A stretch of 64,000 nucleotides of DNA from Mordavella massiliensis (GTDB lineage Bacteria > Bacillota > Clostridia > Lachnospirales > Lachnospiraceae): the NCBI RefSeq assembly GCF_016901695.1, contig NZ_JACJKS010000002.1:166980-230979 (forward strand), written 5' to 3'. Below are positions 1 to 7,513 of the stretch, piece by piece. The position numbers and the translations under genes are program-made. Position 1 is the stretch's first letter; each line of letters opens with the position of its first letter. The notes beneath the pieces were generated by a model that made no database searches, had not been told where the DNA came from, and was given only the letters and a program-made list of their open reading frames with translations.

Positions 1-330
1 GGCGCCGTTGTGCGGGAGGTGTCGCCGGAGAGCTACGGAAATCTGATGACTTCCGGGGAGGCCGCGCAGCTGAAGGAGTACATGCAGGATGTGACATCCT
101 ACGGCACAGGCTCCGTCTTTGCCGGCGCCGGATACAGCATGGCGGGGAAAACAGGCACGGCGGAGTACGCGGACGGGGATTCCTCCAGGAACCACTCCTG
201 GTTTGTCGGATTCTCCAACACAGACAATCCGGAGCTGGCGGTCTGCGTGATCGTAGAGCAGTCAGACGGCGGTCTGCGCGCAGTAGATGTTGCAAAAGAA
301 GTGATGGACAGTTATTATTATAATCAGTAG
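1..330 (+). CDS. Penicillin-binding protein, transpeptidase C-terminus (partial)
   Basis: This is the 3' end of a gene that begins before the window; the frame is open from base 1 to the stop at 328-330. The visible part carries the KTGTAE motif (KTG box of serine D,D-transpeptidases), followed by NHSWFVGF and ELAVCVIVE, typical of the last strands of the transpeptidase domain of class B PBPs (FtsI/PbpA/SpoVD types). The protein should cross-link peptidoglycan outside the membrane. The SxxK and SxN motifs lie outside the window, so the subtype cannot be decided. There is no PASTA domain after the KTG box, so it is not a SpoVD/PBP2x form with C-terminal PASTA repeats. Confidence 0.85.
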   Translation, partial: GAVVREVSPESYGNLMTSGEAAQLKEYMQDVTSYGTGSVFAGAGYSMAGKTGTAEYADGDSSRNHSWFVGFSNTDNPELAVCVIVEQSDGGLRAVDVAKEVMDSYYYNQ

Positions 331-359
331 GATAAACAGCAGAAAAGGAACCTGAGCGT

Positions 360-683
360 ATGAGATTTGCAAGGCGGATGTATCTGTCAGAGGGAATGGA
401 AAAGAAGAAGGATAAAGTGATCCGGCGCCTCCGGATGAGGAAACTGGCGCGCCCCGTCTACCTTCTCGCCCTGTGCGACTACGGCACGGAGCGGCTGGAG
501 ATCCTGTCTTCCGCAGAGCTTCTGCAGCGGTCCTATCCCTCGGAAGGTCTTCTGATCGCCGGCCTGGCGGGAGACTATGAGGATGCGCTTGATCTGGTCA
601 GGCAGATCGCGCAGGAGACACTGGACGCCGGTCTGGAGACGGATGTGTGCAGCTACATACGCGGGCGGGAGCGGGATAGGTGA
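360..683 (+). CDS. Conserved hypothetical protein, 107 aa
   Basis: I do not recognise this protein. It has a basic N-terminus (MRFARRMY..., several Lys/Arg up to residue 30), then a mixed alpha/beta sequence (ARPVYLLALCDYG, EGLLIAGLAGDYEDALDLV) with no signal peptide or membrane segment, so a cytoplasmic protein is expected. The stop is followed one base later by the ATG of the DUF2953 gene, which indicates co-transcription with the sporulation-linked pair downstream. Later in-frame ATGs at residues 7 and 13 are alternative starts; AAAAGGA lies about 10 bases before the first ATG. Coding potential is supported by the tight spacing and the codon usage typical of the region. Confidence 0.7.
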   Translation: MRFARRMYLSEGMEKKKDKVIRRLRMRKLARPVYLLALCDYGTERLEILSSAELLQRSYPSEGLLIAGLAGDYEDALDLVRQIAQETLDAGLETDVCSYIRGRERDR

Positions 684-684
684 T

Positions 685-1689
685 ATGCTTCAGATTTTAT
701 TGTTGATTTTGAAAATCCTGGGGATCATACTGGCGGTCATCCTGGGCATACTCATAACAGTGCTGCTCCTTGTCCTGTTTGTTCCGGTCTGCTACCGCGG
801 AGCCGCGAAATGGGATCTGGACGAAAGAGAGCTGAAGGCCCAGGGCAGCGTACGCTGGCTTTTCGGCCTGCTGGAACTGAGGTTCGCGCACCGGGACGGG
901 AGAACGCACCTGCGGGGCCGCATCGCGTGGAAGAAACTGGGCGGCCGGGCGGAACCTGAACGCGCAGGCGGGATGGAACGGAAGGTTCCTGCAGAAAAGG
1001 AAGCTCCAGCAGAAAAGGAAGTTCCTGCAGAAAAGGAGGAAGAGCATGAAAAAGAACATGAAAACGGTGAAGAAACAGTGGAGAAACCTGCTAAGGAGGA
1101 GAAAGCAGCTGAAGATGTTCCGGAAGCATCTGAAGAGGATGCGCAGACCGCTGAAGAAAACACTGCGCATGATGAAAAAGAAAGCGCCGGCTCTTCAGAA
1201 AAATACCGTAAGATCCGCCAGGCGTTTCAAAAGATCCGCGAACGCATTCCTTCGCTCCTTAAAAAGATAAAATGTACATTCCGGGCAATCTGTGATAAAA
1301 TAAACCTGTTAATGGAAAAAAGGGAAGAGATCCTGGCGTTTCTGGGTGATGAGGCTCACAGGAGCGCGTACAGGATCGTGAAAAAAGAAGGGATACGTCT
1401 TCTGCGGCGCACGGCGCCCAGACATCTCCGGCTGTCGGTCTGCTTTGGCTTTGCCGATCCGTATCACACGGGGCAGGCGCTGGCAGGGCTGGCTGTGCTC
1501 TATCCCTTTGTCCCCGGAGAGATCCGGGTAATCCCGGATTTTGAGAGGCGGGTGTGCCGGGGCAGGGCGCAGGCTGACGGGCGGCTGTATGCAGTGCATT
1601 TTGTCTTTGCTGCCTTCCAGGTCCTGCGGCGCAGGGCTGTCCGGCAGACATACAGGGATATACGGGATCTCTTCCAGGCGGAAGCATAA
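685..1689 (+). CDS. DUF2953 domain protein (YtfI-like)
   Basis: The protein is 334 residues starting at the ATG at 685; the longer open frame upstream overlaps the previous gene and lacks a better start. It begins with a hydrophobic membrane segment (residues about 5-31, LLILKILGIILAVILGILI), then a DUF2953-like beta region (YRGAAKWDLDERELKAQGSVRWLFGLLELRF). A highly charged Glu/Lys linker (about residues 98-175) follows, including three tandem copies of a PAEKE-type repeat, and then a C-terminal domain (RLSVCFGFADPYHTGQALAGLAVLYPF) typical of this family. DUF2953 genes are found next to the GerW/YtfJ gene in Bacillus and Clostridia, as here. A membrane-anchored sporulation role is inferred from that pairing; the molecular function is unknown. 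Confidence 0.8.
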   Translation: MLQILLLILKILGIILAVILGILITVLLLVLFVPVCYRGAAKWDLDERELKAQGSVRWLFGLLELRFAHRDGRTHLRGRIAWKKLGGRAEPERAGGMERKVPAEKEAPAEKEVPAEKEEEHEKEHENGEETVEKPAKEEKAAEDVPEASEEDAQTAEENTAHDEKESAGSSEKYRKIRQAFQKIRERIPSLLKKIKCTFRAICDKINLLMEKREEILAFLGDEAHRSAYRIVKKEGIRLLRRTAPRHLRLSVCFGFADPYHTGQALAGLAVLYPFVPGEIRVIPDFERRVCRGRAQADGRLYAVHFVFAAFQVLRRRAVRQTYRDIRDLFQAEA

Positions 1690-1709
1690 AAATGTAGGAG
1701 GATCATACA

Positions 1710-2111
1710 ATGGCAGACAATACTTTCAAAGGGACAGTTGAGGCGTTATTCCACGGGATGGATGCGGTCATCTCCTCCCGGACAGTCGTGGGGGATGCCA
1801 TCCACATCGGGGATACGATCATCCTTCCCCTTGTGGATGTGTCATTTGCCGTGGGTGCAGGCGCGTTCAACGGAGAGAAGAGCGGGGAGAAGAAGGACAA
1901 GGGGGCCGGCGGCCTGGGCGGCAGGATGACGCCGAGCGCTGTGCTCGTCATCCAGAACGGGACGACCAGGCTGGTGAACATCAAGAACCAGGATACGGTC
2001 ACCAAGATCCTGGACATGGTGCCGGATGTGATGGACCGCTTTGCCTCCAGAGGCAGCGCGGGCATGTCGGAGGACGACTTGAACGACATCCTGGACGAGG
2101 CGGATCAATAG
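1710..2111 (+). CDS. ytfJ: GerW-family sporulation protein YtfJ
   Basis: The 133-residue protein matches the GerW/YtfJ family: an N-terminal helix (FKGTVEALFHGMDAVISSRTVVGDAI), the IGDTIILPLVDVSFAVGAG core, a Gly-rich loop (residues about 60-72, GAGGLGGRM) and the SAVLVIQNG strand. YtfJ/GerW proteins are made in sporulating cells; in Streptomyces the homologue is needed for germination. The gene follows DUF2953 by 20 bases with an AGGAGGA site before the ATG, so the two form one unit as in Bacillus subtilis ytfI-ytfJ. No membrane segment is seen, so a soluble compartment protein is likely. Confidence 0.92.
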   Translation: MADNTFKGTVEALFHGMDAVISSRTVVGDAIHIGDTIILPLVDVSFAVGAGAFNGEKSGEKKDKGAGGLGGRMTPSAVLVIQNGTTRLVNIKNQDTVTKILDMVPDVMDRFASRGSAGMSEDDLNDILDEADQ

Positions 2112-2178
2112 CTGTTTTCCCTTCTTTTTTTGCATAGGGGAGGCTGTGCACGCATAGACTGCAGATGAGAGGTTCCGC

Positions 2179-2349
2179 ATGGAAGGGGGCCGTTTTGTGA
2201 AGCGGGTGGCAGGATTTGCACTGTTCTTTACCGGCGTGGGCATTCTCATCGGTATATGGCTTCCGAACCTGTTTGTGGAAGTGCTCTGCATCATCCTCTG
2301 CCTTCTGGCGGCCTATGAGCTGTTTTTCTGCTGCGGGGATGATAAGTGA
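2179..2349 (+). CDS. Small membrane protein, 56 aa
   Basis: A short gene starting at ATG 2179, six bases after GAGAGG (2167-2172), and ending with TGA at 2347-2349. The product begins MEGGRFVKRVAGFALFFTGV and has two hydrophobic stretches (residues about 10-27 and 33-50) separated by a Pro-Asn turn, ending in CCGDDK: a two-helix hairpin membrane protein. I do not recognise a family. It follows ytfJ by 67 bases with no obvious terminator between, so it may belong to the sporulation unit. An in-frame stop at 2155-2157 shows the frame cannot extend far upstream. Support is the RBS spacing and the clean hydrophobic pattern; no homology was checked. Confidence 0.6.
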   Translation: MEGGRFVKRVAGFALFFTGVGILIGIWLPNLFVEVLCIILCLLAAYELFFCCGDDK

Positions 2350-2380
2350 CAAAATATTTCGAAAAACAGAAAATTAATGC

Positions 2381-2409
2381 TTGCATTTTGAAAATCTATC
2401 TGATAGAAT
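2381..2409 (+). promoter_or_regulatory. Sigma-A-like promoter of rpmB
   Basis: TTGCAT at 2381-2386 and TAGAAT at 2404-2409 with a 17-base spacer. The expected transcript start near 2416 leaves a leader of about 50 bases containing a small hairpin (GTCCG..CGGAC, about 2422-2436) before the AGGAGG site of rpmB. Confidence 0.65.
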
Positions 2410-2464
2410 ATCAGTGTTGCGAGTCCGGAGAACGGACTTATTATGAGCGTTAGGAGGTGCAGTC

Positions 2465-2650
2465 ATGGCGAAATGTGCTATTTGCGAAAAGGGTGCTCAC
2501 TTCGGGAACAGTGTCAGCCACTCTCATAGAAAGACACCGAAAATGTGGAAATCAAACGTGAAATCTGTTCGTGTAAAAACAGAGGGCGGAGCAAAGAGAA
2601 TGTACGTATGTACTTCCTGCTTAAAGTCCGGCAAAGTAGAGCGCGCTTAA
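2465..2650 (+). CDS. rpmB: 50S ribosomal protein L28
   Basis: A 61-residue protein starting MAKCAICEKGAHFGN. It is the cysteine-bearing form of bL28: CAIC near the N-terminus and CTSC near the C-terminus form a potential zinc ribbon; SHSHRKTPKMWKSN and the AKRMYVCTSCL segment are diagnostic. It assembles into the large ribosomal subunit. The gene is monocistronic, with its own promoter upstream and a terminator 16 bases downstream. Both Cys pairs are intact, so this is the zinc-binding (C+) paralogue type; a C-minus paralogue, if present, is outside the window. Confidence 0.97.
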   Translation: MAKCAICEKGAHFGNSVSHSHRKTPKMWKSNVKSVRVKTEGGAKRMYVCTSCLKSGKVERA

Positions 2651-2666
2651 TCAGTGAGTGTGAAAG

Positions 2667-2710
2667 AGGGCTAATTTCCCTGTTCAACTATGGGAAGTTA
2701 GTCTTTTTTT
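2667..2710 (+). terminator. Rho-independent terminator after rpmB
   Basis: The stem GGCTAATTTCCC pairs with GGGAAGTTAGTC across an 11-base loop and is followed directly by a run of T, the classic intrinsic terminator form. It separates rpmB from the next transcription unit. Confidence 0.9.
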
Positions 2711-2711
2711 G

Positions 2712-2740
2712 TTGTAAATCAACGGGAAACAGAGTATAAT
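2712..2740 (+). promoter_or_regulatory. Promoter of the Asp23-FakA-recG unit
   Basis: TTGTAA at 2712-2717, a 17-base spacer and a perfect TATAAT at 2735-2740, just after the rpmB terminator. The start codon of the Asp23 gene is 56 bases downstream of the -10 box. Confidence 0.7.
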
Positions 2741-2795
2741 ACTTTTGTTAAGCAGACTTCTATAAAATGTAAAATAGAGCATTGGAGGGAACTAT

Positions 2796-3155
2796 ATGAA
2801 GGGAAGCATGAGCACAGATCTCGGTATCATTTCGGTCAATCCTGAAGTGATCGCAAAATACGCAGGCACAGTAGCCGTTGAGTGCTTCGGCATTGTCGGC
2901 ATGGCGGCTGTAAACATGAAGGACGGCCTTGTCAGGCTCCTCAAGAAGGACAGCCTCACCCACGGCATCCAGGTCTCCATCTCAGATGACAACCGCATCA
3001 CCATCGACTTCCATGTGATCGTTTCTTACGGCGTGAGCATTTCTGCAGTGACGGACAATCTCATCAGCAATGTGAAGTACAGGGTGGAGGAGTTTTCCGG
3101 CATGCCGGTTGACAAGATCAATATCTACATCGAAGGCGTCAGAGTCATCGATTAG
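2796..3155 (+). CDS. Asp23/Gls24 family envelope stress protein
   Basis: The 119-residue product has the Asp23/Gls24 fold signature: NPEVIAKYAGTVAVECFGIVGMA near the N-terminus and the C-terminal VKYRVEEFSGMPVDKINIYIEGV. It corresponds to B. subtilis YloU, encoded directly before the DAK2-domain protein YloV, exactly as here (17 bases to the next start). Family members are cytoplasmic or membrane-associated and contribute to envelope homeostasis; the precise role is not established. A GGAGGG ribosome binding site precedes the ATG. Confidence 0.93.
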   Translation: MKGSMSTDLGIISVNPEVIAKYAGTVAVECFGIVGMAAVNMKDGLVRLLKKDSLTHGIQVSISDDNRITIDFHVIVSYGVSISAVTDNLISNVKYRVEEFSGMPVDKINIYIEGVRVID

Positions 3156-3172
3156 TTAAGGAGGACTTTTAA

Positions 3173-4858
3173 GTGGCTACAAATACGATCAGCGTAGATA
3201 TGCTGGCCAAGATGTTTCTGGCCGGAGCACAGAACATTGAGGCGAAGAAAGAATACATCAATGAACTCAACGTATTTCCGGTTCCGGACGGAGATACCGG
3301 CACGAATATGTCCCTGACCATCATGTCGGCCGCCAAAGAGGTGACGGCGCTGGAGGATCTGACGATGCAGTCGCTGGCCAAGGCCATTTCCTCCGGTTCC
3401 CTGCGCGGGGCGCGGGGCAACTCAGGCGTGATCCTCTCCCAGTTGCTGCGCGGCTTTACAAAGGCGCTGCGGGAGGAGAAGGAAGTCAATGTGCAGAACC
3501 TGGCAGCGGCCTGTGAGCGCGCCAAGGAGACGGCGTACAAGGCGGTCATGAAGCCGAAGGAAGGAACGATCCTTACGGTGGCCCGGGGCATTTCCGAGAA
3601 GGCCAATGAACTGGCCCAGGAGACAGATGATCTGGAGGTGTTCCTCCCGGCCCTCATCGAGGAGGGGGACGCAGTGCTGGCGCGGACGCCGGAGATGCTC
3701 CCTGTACTCAGGGAAGCCGGCGTGGTGGATTCCGGCGGACAGGGTCTGATGGAAGTCATCAAGGGGGCCTACGACGCCTTCCTCGGCAAGGAGATCGACT
3801 ACAGCGCGCTGGCGTCCCAGGGCGCGGGTTCCGTATCCGCCGGACAGAGAAAGATGGCGGCGGATTCTGCGGCGGACATCAAGTTCGGATACTGCACGGA
3901 GTTCATCATCCTGACAGAGAAAGAATTTACAGAGGCGCAGGAGCACGATTTCAAGGCGTATCTTGAGTCCATCGGCGACTCCATTGTCTGCGTGGCGGAC
4001 GAGGATGTGGTGAAGGTCCACGTCCACACGAACGACCCGGGACTTGCCATCCAGAAGGCGCTCACATACGGGCAGCTCTCCCGCATGAAGATCGACAATA
4101 TGCGCGAGGAGCACCAGGAGAAGCTGATCCGCGATGCCGAGAAGCTTGCGGCACAGCAGAAGAAGGAAGAGGAGGAGAAGGCGGCCGCAGAGCCGAGGAA
4201 GCCGATGGGCTTTATCGCTGTCTCCATCGGCGAGGGACTCAATGAGATCTTCCGCGAGCTGGGCGCTGACTACATCATCGAGGGCGGCCAGACCATGAAC
4301 CCGAGTACGGAGGATATGCTCAACGCGGTGGACCATGTGAATGCGGACACGATCTTTATCCTTCCGAACAACAAGAACATTGTTCTTGCCGCCAACCAGG
4401 CGAAGGCGCTGGTGAAGGACAAGGAGATCGTCGTGATCCCGACAAAGACCGTGCCTCAGGGCATCACATCCATTATCAGCTTCATGCCGGAGGCGGATGC
4501 GAAGGCCAACGAGGAGGCTATGCTGGATGCCATTGCCAATGTGAAATCCGGCCAGGTGACATACGCGGTGCGCGATACAAAGATCGATGACAAGGAGATC
4601 CACGAGGGCGACATCATGGGCATCGGCGATGCGGGCATTATCGCGGTCGGCACAGATATCGGGGAGACGACGCGGGATATGCTGGAGCAGCTTGTGGACG
4701 AAGATTCCGAACTGATCAGCCTCTACTACGGTGAGGAAGTGAAGGAGGAGGACGCCCGGAAGTTCGTGGAAGAGATCGAGGAGAAATATCCGGATGTGGA
4801 TGTGGACGCCCATTACGGAGGACAGCCGATCTACTATTATGTACTGGCTGTCGAATAG
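3173..4858 (+). CDS. DAK2 domain fatty-acid kinase-like protein (FakA/YloV)
   Basis: The 561-residue protein starts at GTG 3173, seven bases after AGGAGG. Residues about 1-200 form the DhaL/DAK2 nucleotide-binding domain, with the metal-binding PVPDGDTGTNM motif (residues about 36-46), a helix SLRGARGNSGVILSQLLRGF and DSGGQGL. The middle and C-terminal parts (from about residue 225) match the YloV extension and end in a DegV-like lobe. FakA phosphorylates fatty acids held by the carrier FakB (DegV family), feeding them to PlsX/PlsY lipid synthesis. Length and domain order match full FakA (about 550 residues). FakB is not in the window, so kinase function is assigned by family. Confidence 0.92.
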   Translation: MATNTISVDMLAKMFLAGAQNIEAKKEYINELNVFPVPDGDTGTNMSLTIMSAAKEVTALEDLTMQSLAKAISSGSLRGARGNSGVILSQLLRGFTKALREEKEVNVQNLAAACERAKETAYKAVMKPKEGTILTVARGISEKANELAQETDDLEVFLPALIEEGDAVLARTPEMLPVLREAGVVDSGGQGLMEVIKGAYDAFLGKEIDYSALASQGAGSVSAGQRKMAADSAADIKFGYCTEFIILTEKEFTEAQEHDFKAYLESIGDSIVCVADEDVVKVHVHTNDPGLAIQKALTYGQLSRMKIDNMREEHQEKLIRDAEKLAAQQKKEEEEKAAAEPRKPMGFIAVSIGEGLNEIFRELGADYIIEGGQTMNPSTEDMLNAVDHVNADTIFILPNNKNIVLAANQAKALVKDKEIVVIPTKTVPQGITSIISFMPEADAKANEEAMLDAIANVKSGQVTYAVRDTKIDDKEIHEGDIMGIGDAGIIAVGTDIGETTRDMLEQLVDEDSELISLYYGEEVKEEDARKFVEEIEEKYPDVDVDAHYGGQPIYYYVLAVE

Positions 4859-4875
4859 ATCTGAACAGGCAGAAG

Positions 4876-4920
4876 ACAAAGAAGTAGCAGGCACGGGATT
4901 TGCCTGTTACTTCTTTGTTT
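4876..4920 (+). terminator. Hairpin terminator between the FakA-like gene and recG
   Basis: A stem of about 17 pairs (ACAAAGAAGTAGCAGGC with GCCTGTTACTTCTTTGT, one mismatch) closes a nine-base loop and ends in TTT. The T run is short and recG begins 18 bases later, so it may act as an attenuating, partial terminator rather than a full stop. Confidence 0.75.
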
Positions 4921-4937
4921 AAGAGGAGAAGAACTGT

Positions 4938-6968
4938 ATGAACAAATTGACGCCGGTCCATGAGCTTAAAGGAATCGGGGAGAAGACGGAAAAACTGTTT
5001 CTGAAGCTTGGCATCTGTACGGTGGGGGATCTGCTCGGCTACTACCCGCGCGGATATGACATCTATGAAGAGGCTGTGCCGGTCAGCGAGCTGGAAGAGG
5101 GGAAAGTGCAGACGGTCACGGGCGCCATTTTCGGCCGCGTGCAGGTGTCCGGGAACCGCGCCATGCAGGTGACGACCATCCATGTAAAGGATATAACCGG
5201 CACGCTGAAGGTCGTCTGGTTCCGCATGCCTTTTCTGCGCACCACCCTTGCAAAGGGCGGCGTGATCACGCTGCGGGGCCTTGTGTCCAGGAAAAAGAGC
5301 GGACTTGTCATGGAGCATCCGGAGATGTTCTATCCCTCTGCCAGATATGAGGAAAAACTGCACACCATGCAGCCCGTGTACCCGCTGACAGGCGGGCTCT
5401 CCAACAATACAGTCATGAAGGCAGTGCGCCAGGCGCTGGATGAGATGCCCCTGGAACGGGAGCTGCTGCCGGAGGGCCTGCGCCTGCGCTGCCACCTGGC
5501 GGAGTACAATTATGCGGTCCGCGGCATCCATTTTCCGGAAGATAAAGAAGTGTATTTCCAGGCGAGGAACCGGCTTGTCTTTGAGGAGTTCGCCCAGTTC
5601 ATCTGCTCCCTCCGGGCGCTTCGGGAGGAGAAGGACCGGGCCCGCAACCATTTCGGGATCCGGCCGGCGCCCGGGGTCGACGCGTTCATCCGGGCGCTCC
5701 CCTATGAGCTGACAGGCGCGCAGAAAAAGGTATGGGAGGAGATACTGGGGGACATGCAAAAAGATGTCTCCATGTCCCGGCTTGTGCAGGGAGACGTGGG
5801 GTCCGGCAAGACGGTGATCGCGCTTTTGGCCCTCCTTACTGCGGCGCTGAACGGGTTCCAGGGAGCGCTCATGGCGCCCACGGAAGTGCTCGCCAAACAG
5901 CATTATGAGTCGGTCACAGCCATGCTTGCCCGGCACGGCATCCCCGTCCGGACAGAGCTTCTCACAGGCTCCATGACGGCGAAGGAGAAGCGGGATGTTT
6001 ACAGCCGGATGGAGGACGGGACAGCGCAGATCATCATCGGCACCCATGCACTCATCCAGGAAAAAGCCGTTTATCGGAACCTGGCCCTTGTGGTGACGGA
6101 CGAGCAGCACCGCTTCGGCGTGAAGCAGCGGGAGAAGCTGGCCGGAAAGGGCGAGATGCCGCATGTGCTTGTCATGAGCGCCACACCCATTCCACGGACC
6201 CTGGCGATCATCCTCTACGGCGATCTGGATATCTCCGTGATCGACGAGCTGCCTGCCAACCGCCTGCCCATCAAAAACTGCGTGGTGGACACATCCTACC
6301 GGCCGACCGCGTACCGGTTTATCGAAAAGCAGGTGGCGCAGGGGCGGCAGTGCTACATCATCTGCCCGATGGTGGAGGAGAGCGAGCATCTGGAAGTGGA
6401 GAATGTGACGGATTATGCAGCCATGCTGCAGGAGGAACTGGGCGGGGACATCTGCGTCGCCTGCCTCCACGGAAAGATGAAGCAGGAGCAGAAGGACGGG
6501 ATCATGGAACAGTTCGGGAGCGGCCAGATCCAGGTTCTTGTCTCGACGACCGTGATAGAAGTGGGGATCAATGTGCCGAACGCCACCGTGATGATGGTGG
6601 AGAATGCAGAGCGGTTCGGACTTGCCCAGCTTCACCAGCTCCGGGGCCGGGTGGGCCGGGGAGAACATCAGTCCTACTGCATTTTCATGACAGGCTCCCA
6701 CGACCAGGAGACAAAAGAAAGACTGGATATTTTGAATAAGAGCAACGACGGTTTCAAGATCGCGGCCGAGGACCTGAAGCTGCGCGGTCCCGGCGACCTG
6801 TTCGGGATCCGCCAGAGCGGCCTTATGAATTTCCGGCTGGGCGATGTTTTCCAGGACGCAAAGCTTCTCAAGATGGCCAGCGAGGCTGTCGCCTCGCCGG
6901 AAGCAGCCGGCTCCGAATGGTTGAAAAAACTGGAAGCGCATGCAGGAACTGCTAGTGTAATCCTGTAG
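4938..6968 (+). CDS. recG: ATP-dependent DNA helicase RecG
   Basis: The 676-residue protein has the RecG architecture: an N-terminal wedge/OB domain (residues about 1-160, LKGIGEKTEKLFLKLGI and VSGNRAMQVTTIHVKDITG), then helicase motifs GDVGSGKTV (Walker A, about residue 285), DEQHRFGV (motif II), VMSATPIPRTLA (motif III), STTVIEVGINVPNA and QLRGRVGRG (motifs V and VI), and the RecG C-terminal segment LRGPGDLFGIRQSG. RecG remodels stalled replication forks and Holliday junctions. The start has AAGAGGAGAAG upstream. The length is normal for the family and no key residue is missing. Confidence 0.98.
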   Translation: MNKLTPVHELKGIGEKTEKLFLKLGICTVGDLLGYYPRGYDIYEEAVPVSELEEGKVQTVTGAIFGRVQVSGNRAMQVTTIHVKDITGTLKVVWFRMPFLRTTLAKGGVITLRGLVSRKKSGLVMEHPEMFYPSARYEEKLHTMQPVYPLTGGLSNNTVMKAVRQALDEMPLERELLPEGLRLRCHLAEYNYAVRGIHFPEDKEVYFQARNRLVFEEFAQFICSLRALREEKDRARNHFGIRPAPGVDAFIRALPYELTGAQKKVWEEILGDMQKDVSMSRLVQGDVGSGKTVIALLALLTAALNGFQGALMAPTEVLAKQHYESVTAMLARHGIPVRTELLTGSMTAKEKRDVYSRMEDGTAQIIIGTHALIQEKAVYRNLALVVTDEQHRFGVKQREKLAGKGEMPHVLVMSATPIPRTLAIILYGDLDISVIDELPANRLPIKNCVVDTSYRPTAYRFIEKQVAQGRQCYIICPMVEESEHLEVENVTDYAAMLQEELGGDICVACLHGKMKQEQKDGIMEQFGSGQIQVLVSTTVIEVGINVPNATVMMVENAERFGLAQLHQLRGRVGRGEHQSYCIFMTGSHDQETKERLDILNKSNDGFKIAAEDLKLRGPGDLFGIRQSGLMNFRLGDVFQDAKLLKMASEAVASPEAAGSEWLKKLEAHAGTASVIL

Positions 6969-7030
6969 ATCCTCCATATACTATCAGCGTAACAACAAAA
7001 CAAACTGTTACAAAAAAGGAGGAGTATAAC

Positions 7031-7237
7031 ATGAATAATCGTTCATCCAACAAGGCGGCAGTGCCTGAGGCAAAGGGCGCGCTGGACAAATTCAAATACG
7101 AGGTTGCAAGCGAGCTTGGCGTGCCGCTCACTGACGGCTACAACGGCGACCTGACATCCAGACAGAACGGCTCTGTCGGCGGGTATATGGTAAAGAAGAT
7201 GATCGAGCAGCAGGAGAAGCAGATGGCAGGGAAATAA
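7031..7237 (+). CDS. Alpha/beta-type small acid-soluble spore protein
   Basis: The 68-residue product has the alpha/beta SASP core: ALDKFKYEVASELGVPL (with the GPR protease recognition region KYEVASELG) and the second helix NGDLTSRQNGSVGGYMVKKMIEQQEKQ. These proteins coat spore DNA in an A-like form and are degraded on germination by the Gpr protease. The gene has a strong AAAAAGGAGGAG site. It is followed nine bases later by the inverted-repeat element, whose first hairpin may act as its terminator. Expression in the forespore under sigma-G is expected from the family; I could not identify a convincing sigma-G promoter upstream. Confidence 0.95.
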   Translation: MNNRSSNKAAVPEAKGALDKFKYEVASELGVPLTDGYNGDLTSRQNGSVGGYMVKKMIEQQEKQMAGK

Positions 7238-7345
7238 CACTGTTCCGGACGTAACATTTTTTAAAAGTGTTACGTCCGAAATTAAACTGAATGGTGTGTA
7301 AATGTGCCAATTGTTTGAATTGTATTTTTGAAAATAGCGAAGAAA

Positions 7346-7387
7346 AAGCATCTGACAGAAGAAAAATGTCTGCCAGGTGCTTTTTTT
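7346..7387 (+). terminator. Terminator-like hairpin inside the inverted-repeat element
   Basis: AAGCATCTGACAGA pairs with TCTGCCAGGTGCTT (one mismatch, one G-U pair) across a loop of about nine bases and is followed by seven T. It lies between the two arms of the repeat and would stop transcription entering from the spore protein gene before the rsmD promoter. Confidence 0.75.
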
Positions 7388-7430
7388 GTAAGATAAAGGA
7401 ATAAAATATATTCAGATAATAACAAATGGG

Positions 7431-7460
7431 TTGACACAATTACACACCAGTTAGTATAAT
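7431..7460 (+). promoter_or_regulatory. Consensus promoter for rsmD within the right repeat arm
   Basis: TTGACA at 7431-7436 and TATAAT at 7455-7460, both perfect, with an 18-base spacer. The right-arm palindrome starts at 7459, so the predicted transcript would begin inside its 5' half. The left arm carries a weaker mirror copy on the minus strand (TTGGCA, 18 bases, TTTAAT) firing outward the other way. Confidence 0.75.
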
Positions 7461-7513
7461 TGGGGACGTAATACTTGTTCAAAGTATTACGTCCCCAATA
7501 AAGGAGTGATTTT

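Larger units (their letters stand above)
7246..7499. repeat. Inverted-repeat (MITE/BIME-like) element with palindromic ends
   Basis: A 254-base intergenic unit with two similar arms facing each other. Each arm consists of an outer palindrome (left 7246-7278, 11-base stem; right 7459-7499, perfect 18-base stem with five-base loop), both containing GGACGTAA, plus an inner 31-base sequence. The left inner arm (7279-7309) and the reverse complement of the right inner arm (7429-7459) agree at about 25 of 31 positions, sharing TGGTGTGTAA. This makes an imperfect terminal inverted repeat of about 60 bases around a core of about 120 bases that encodes no protein. It resembles small non-autonomous mobile elements or paired extragenic palindromes; no transposase gene is in the window. 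Mobility is an inference. Confidence 0.75.

Noticed and set aside
6960..7030. Possible sigma-G promoter before the spore protein gene (CCATATACTATC)
   Set aside because: The -10-like part needs an inserted base and no -35 fits at the right spacing.
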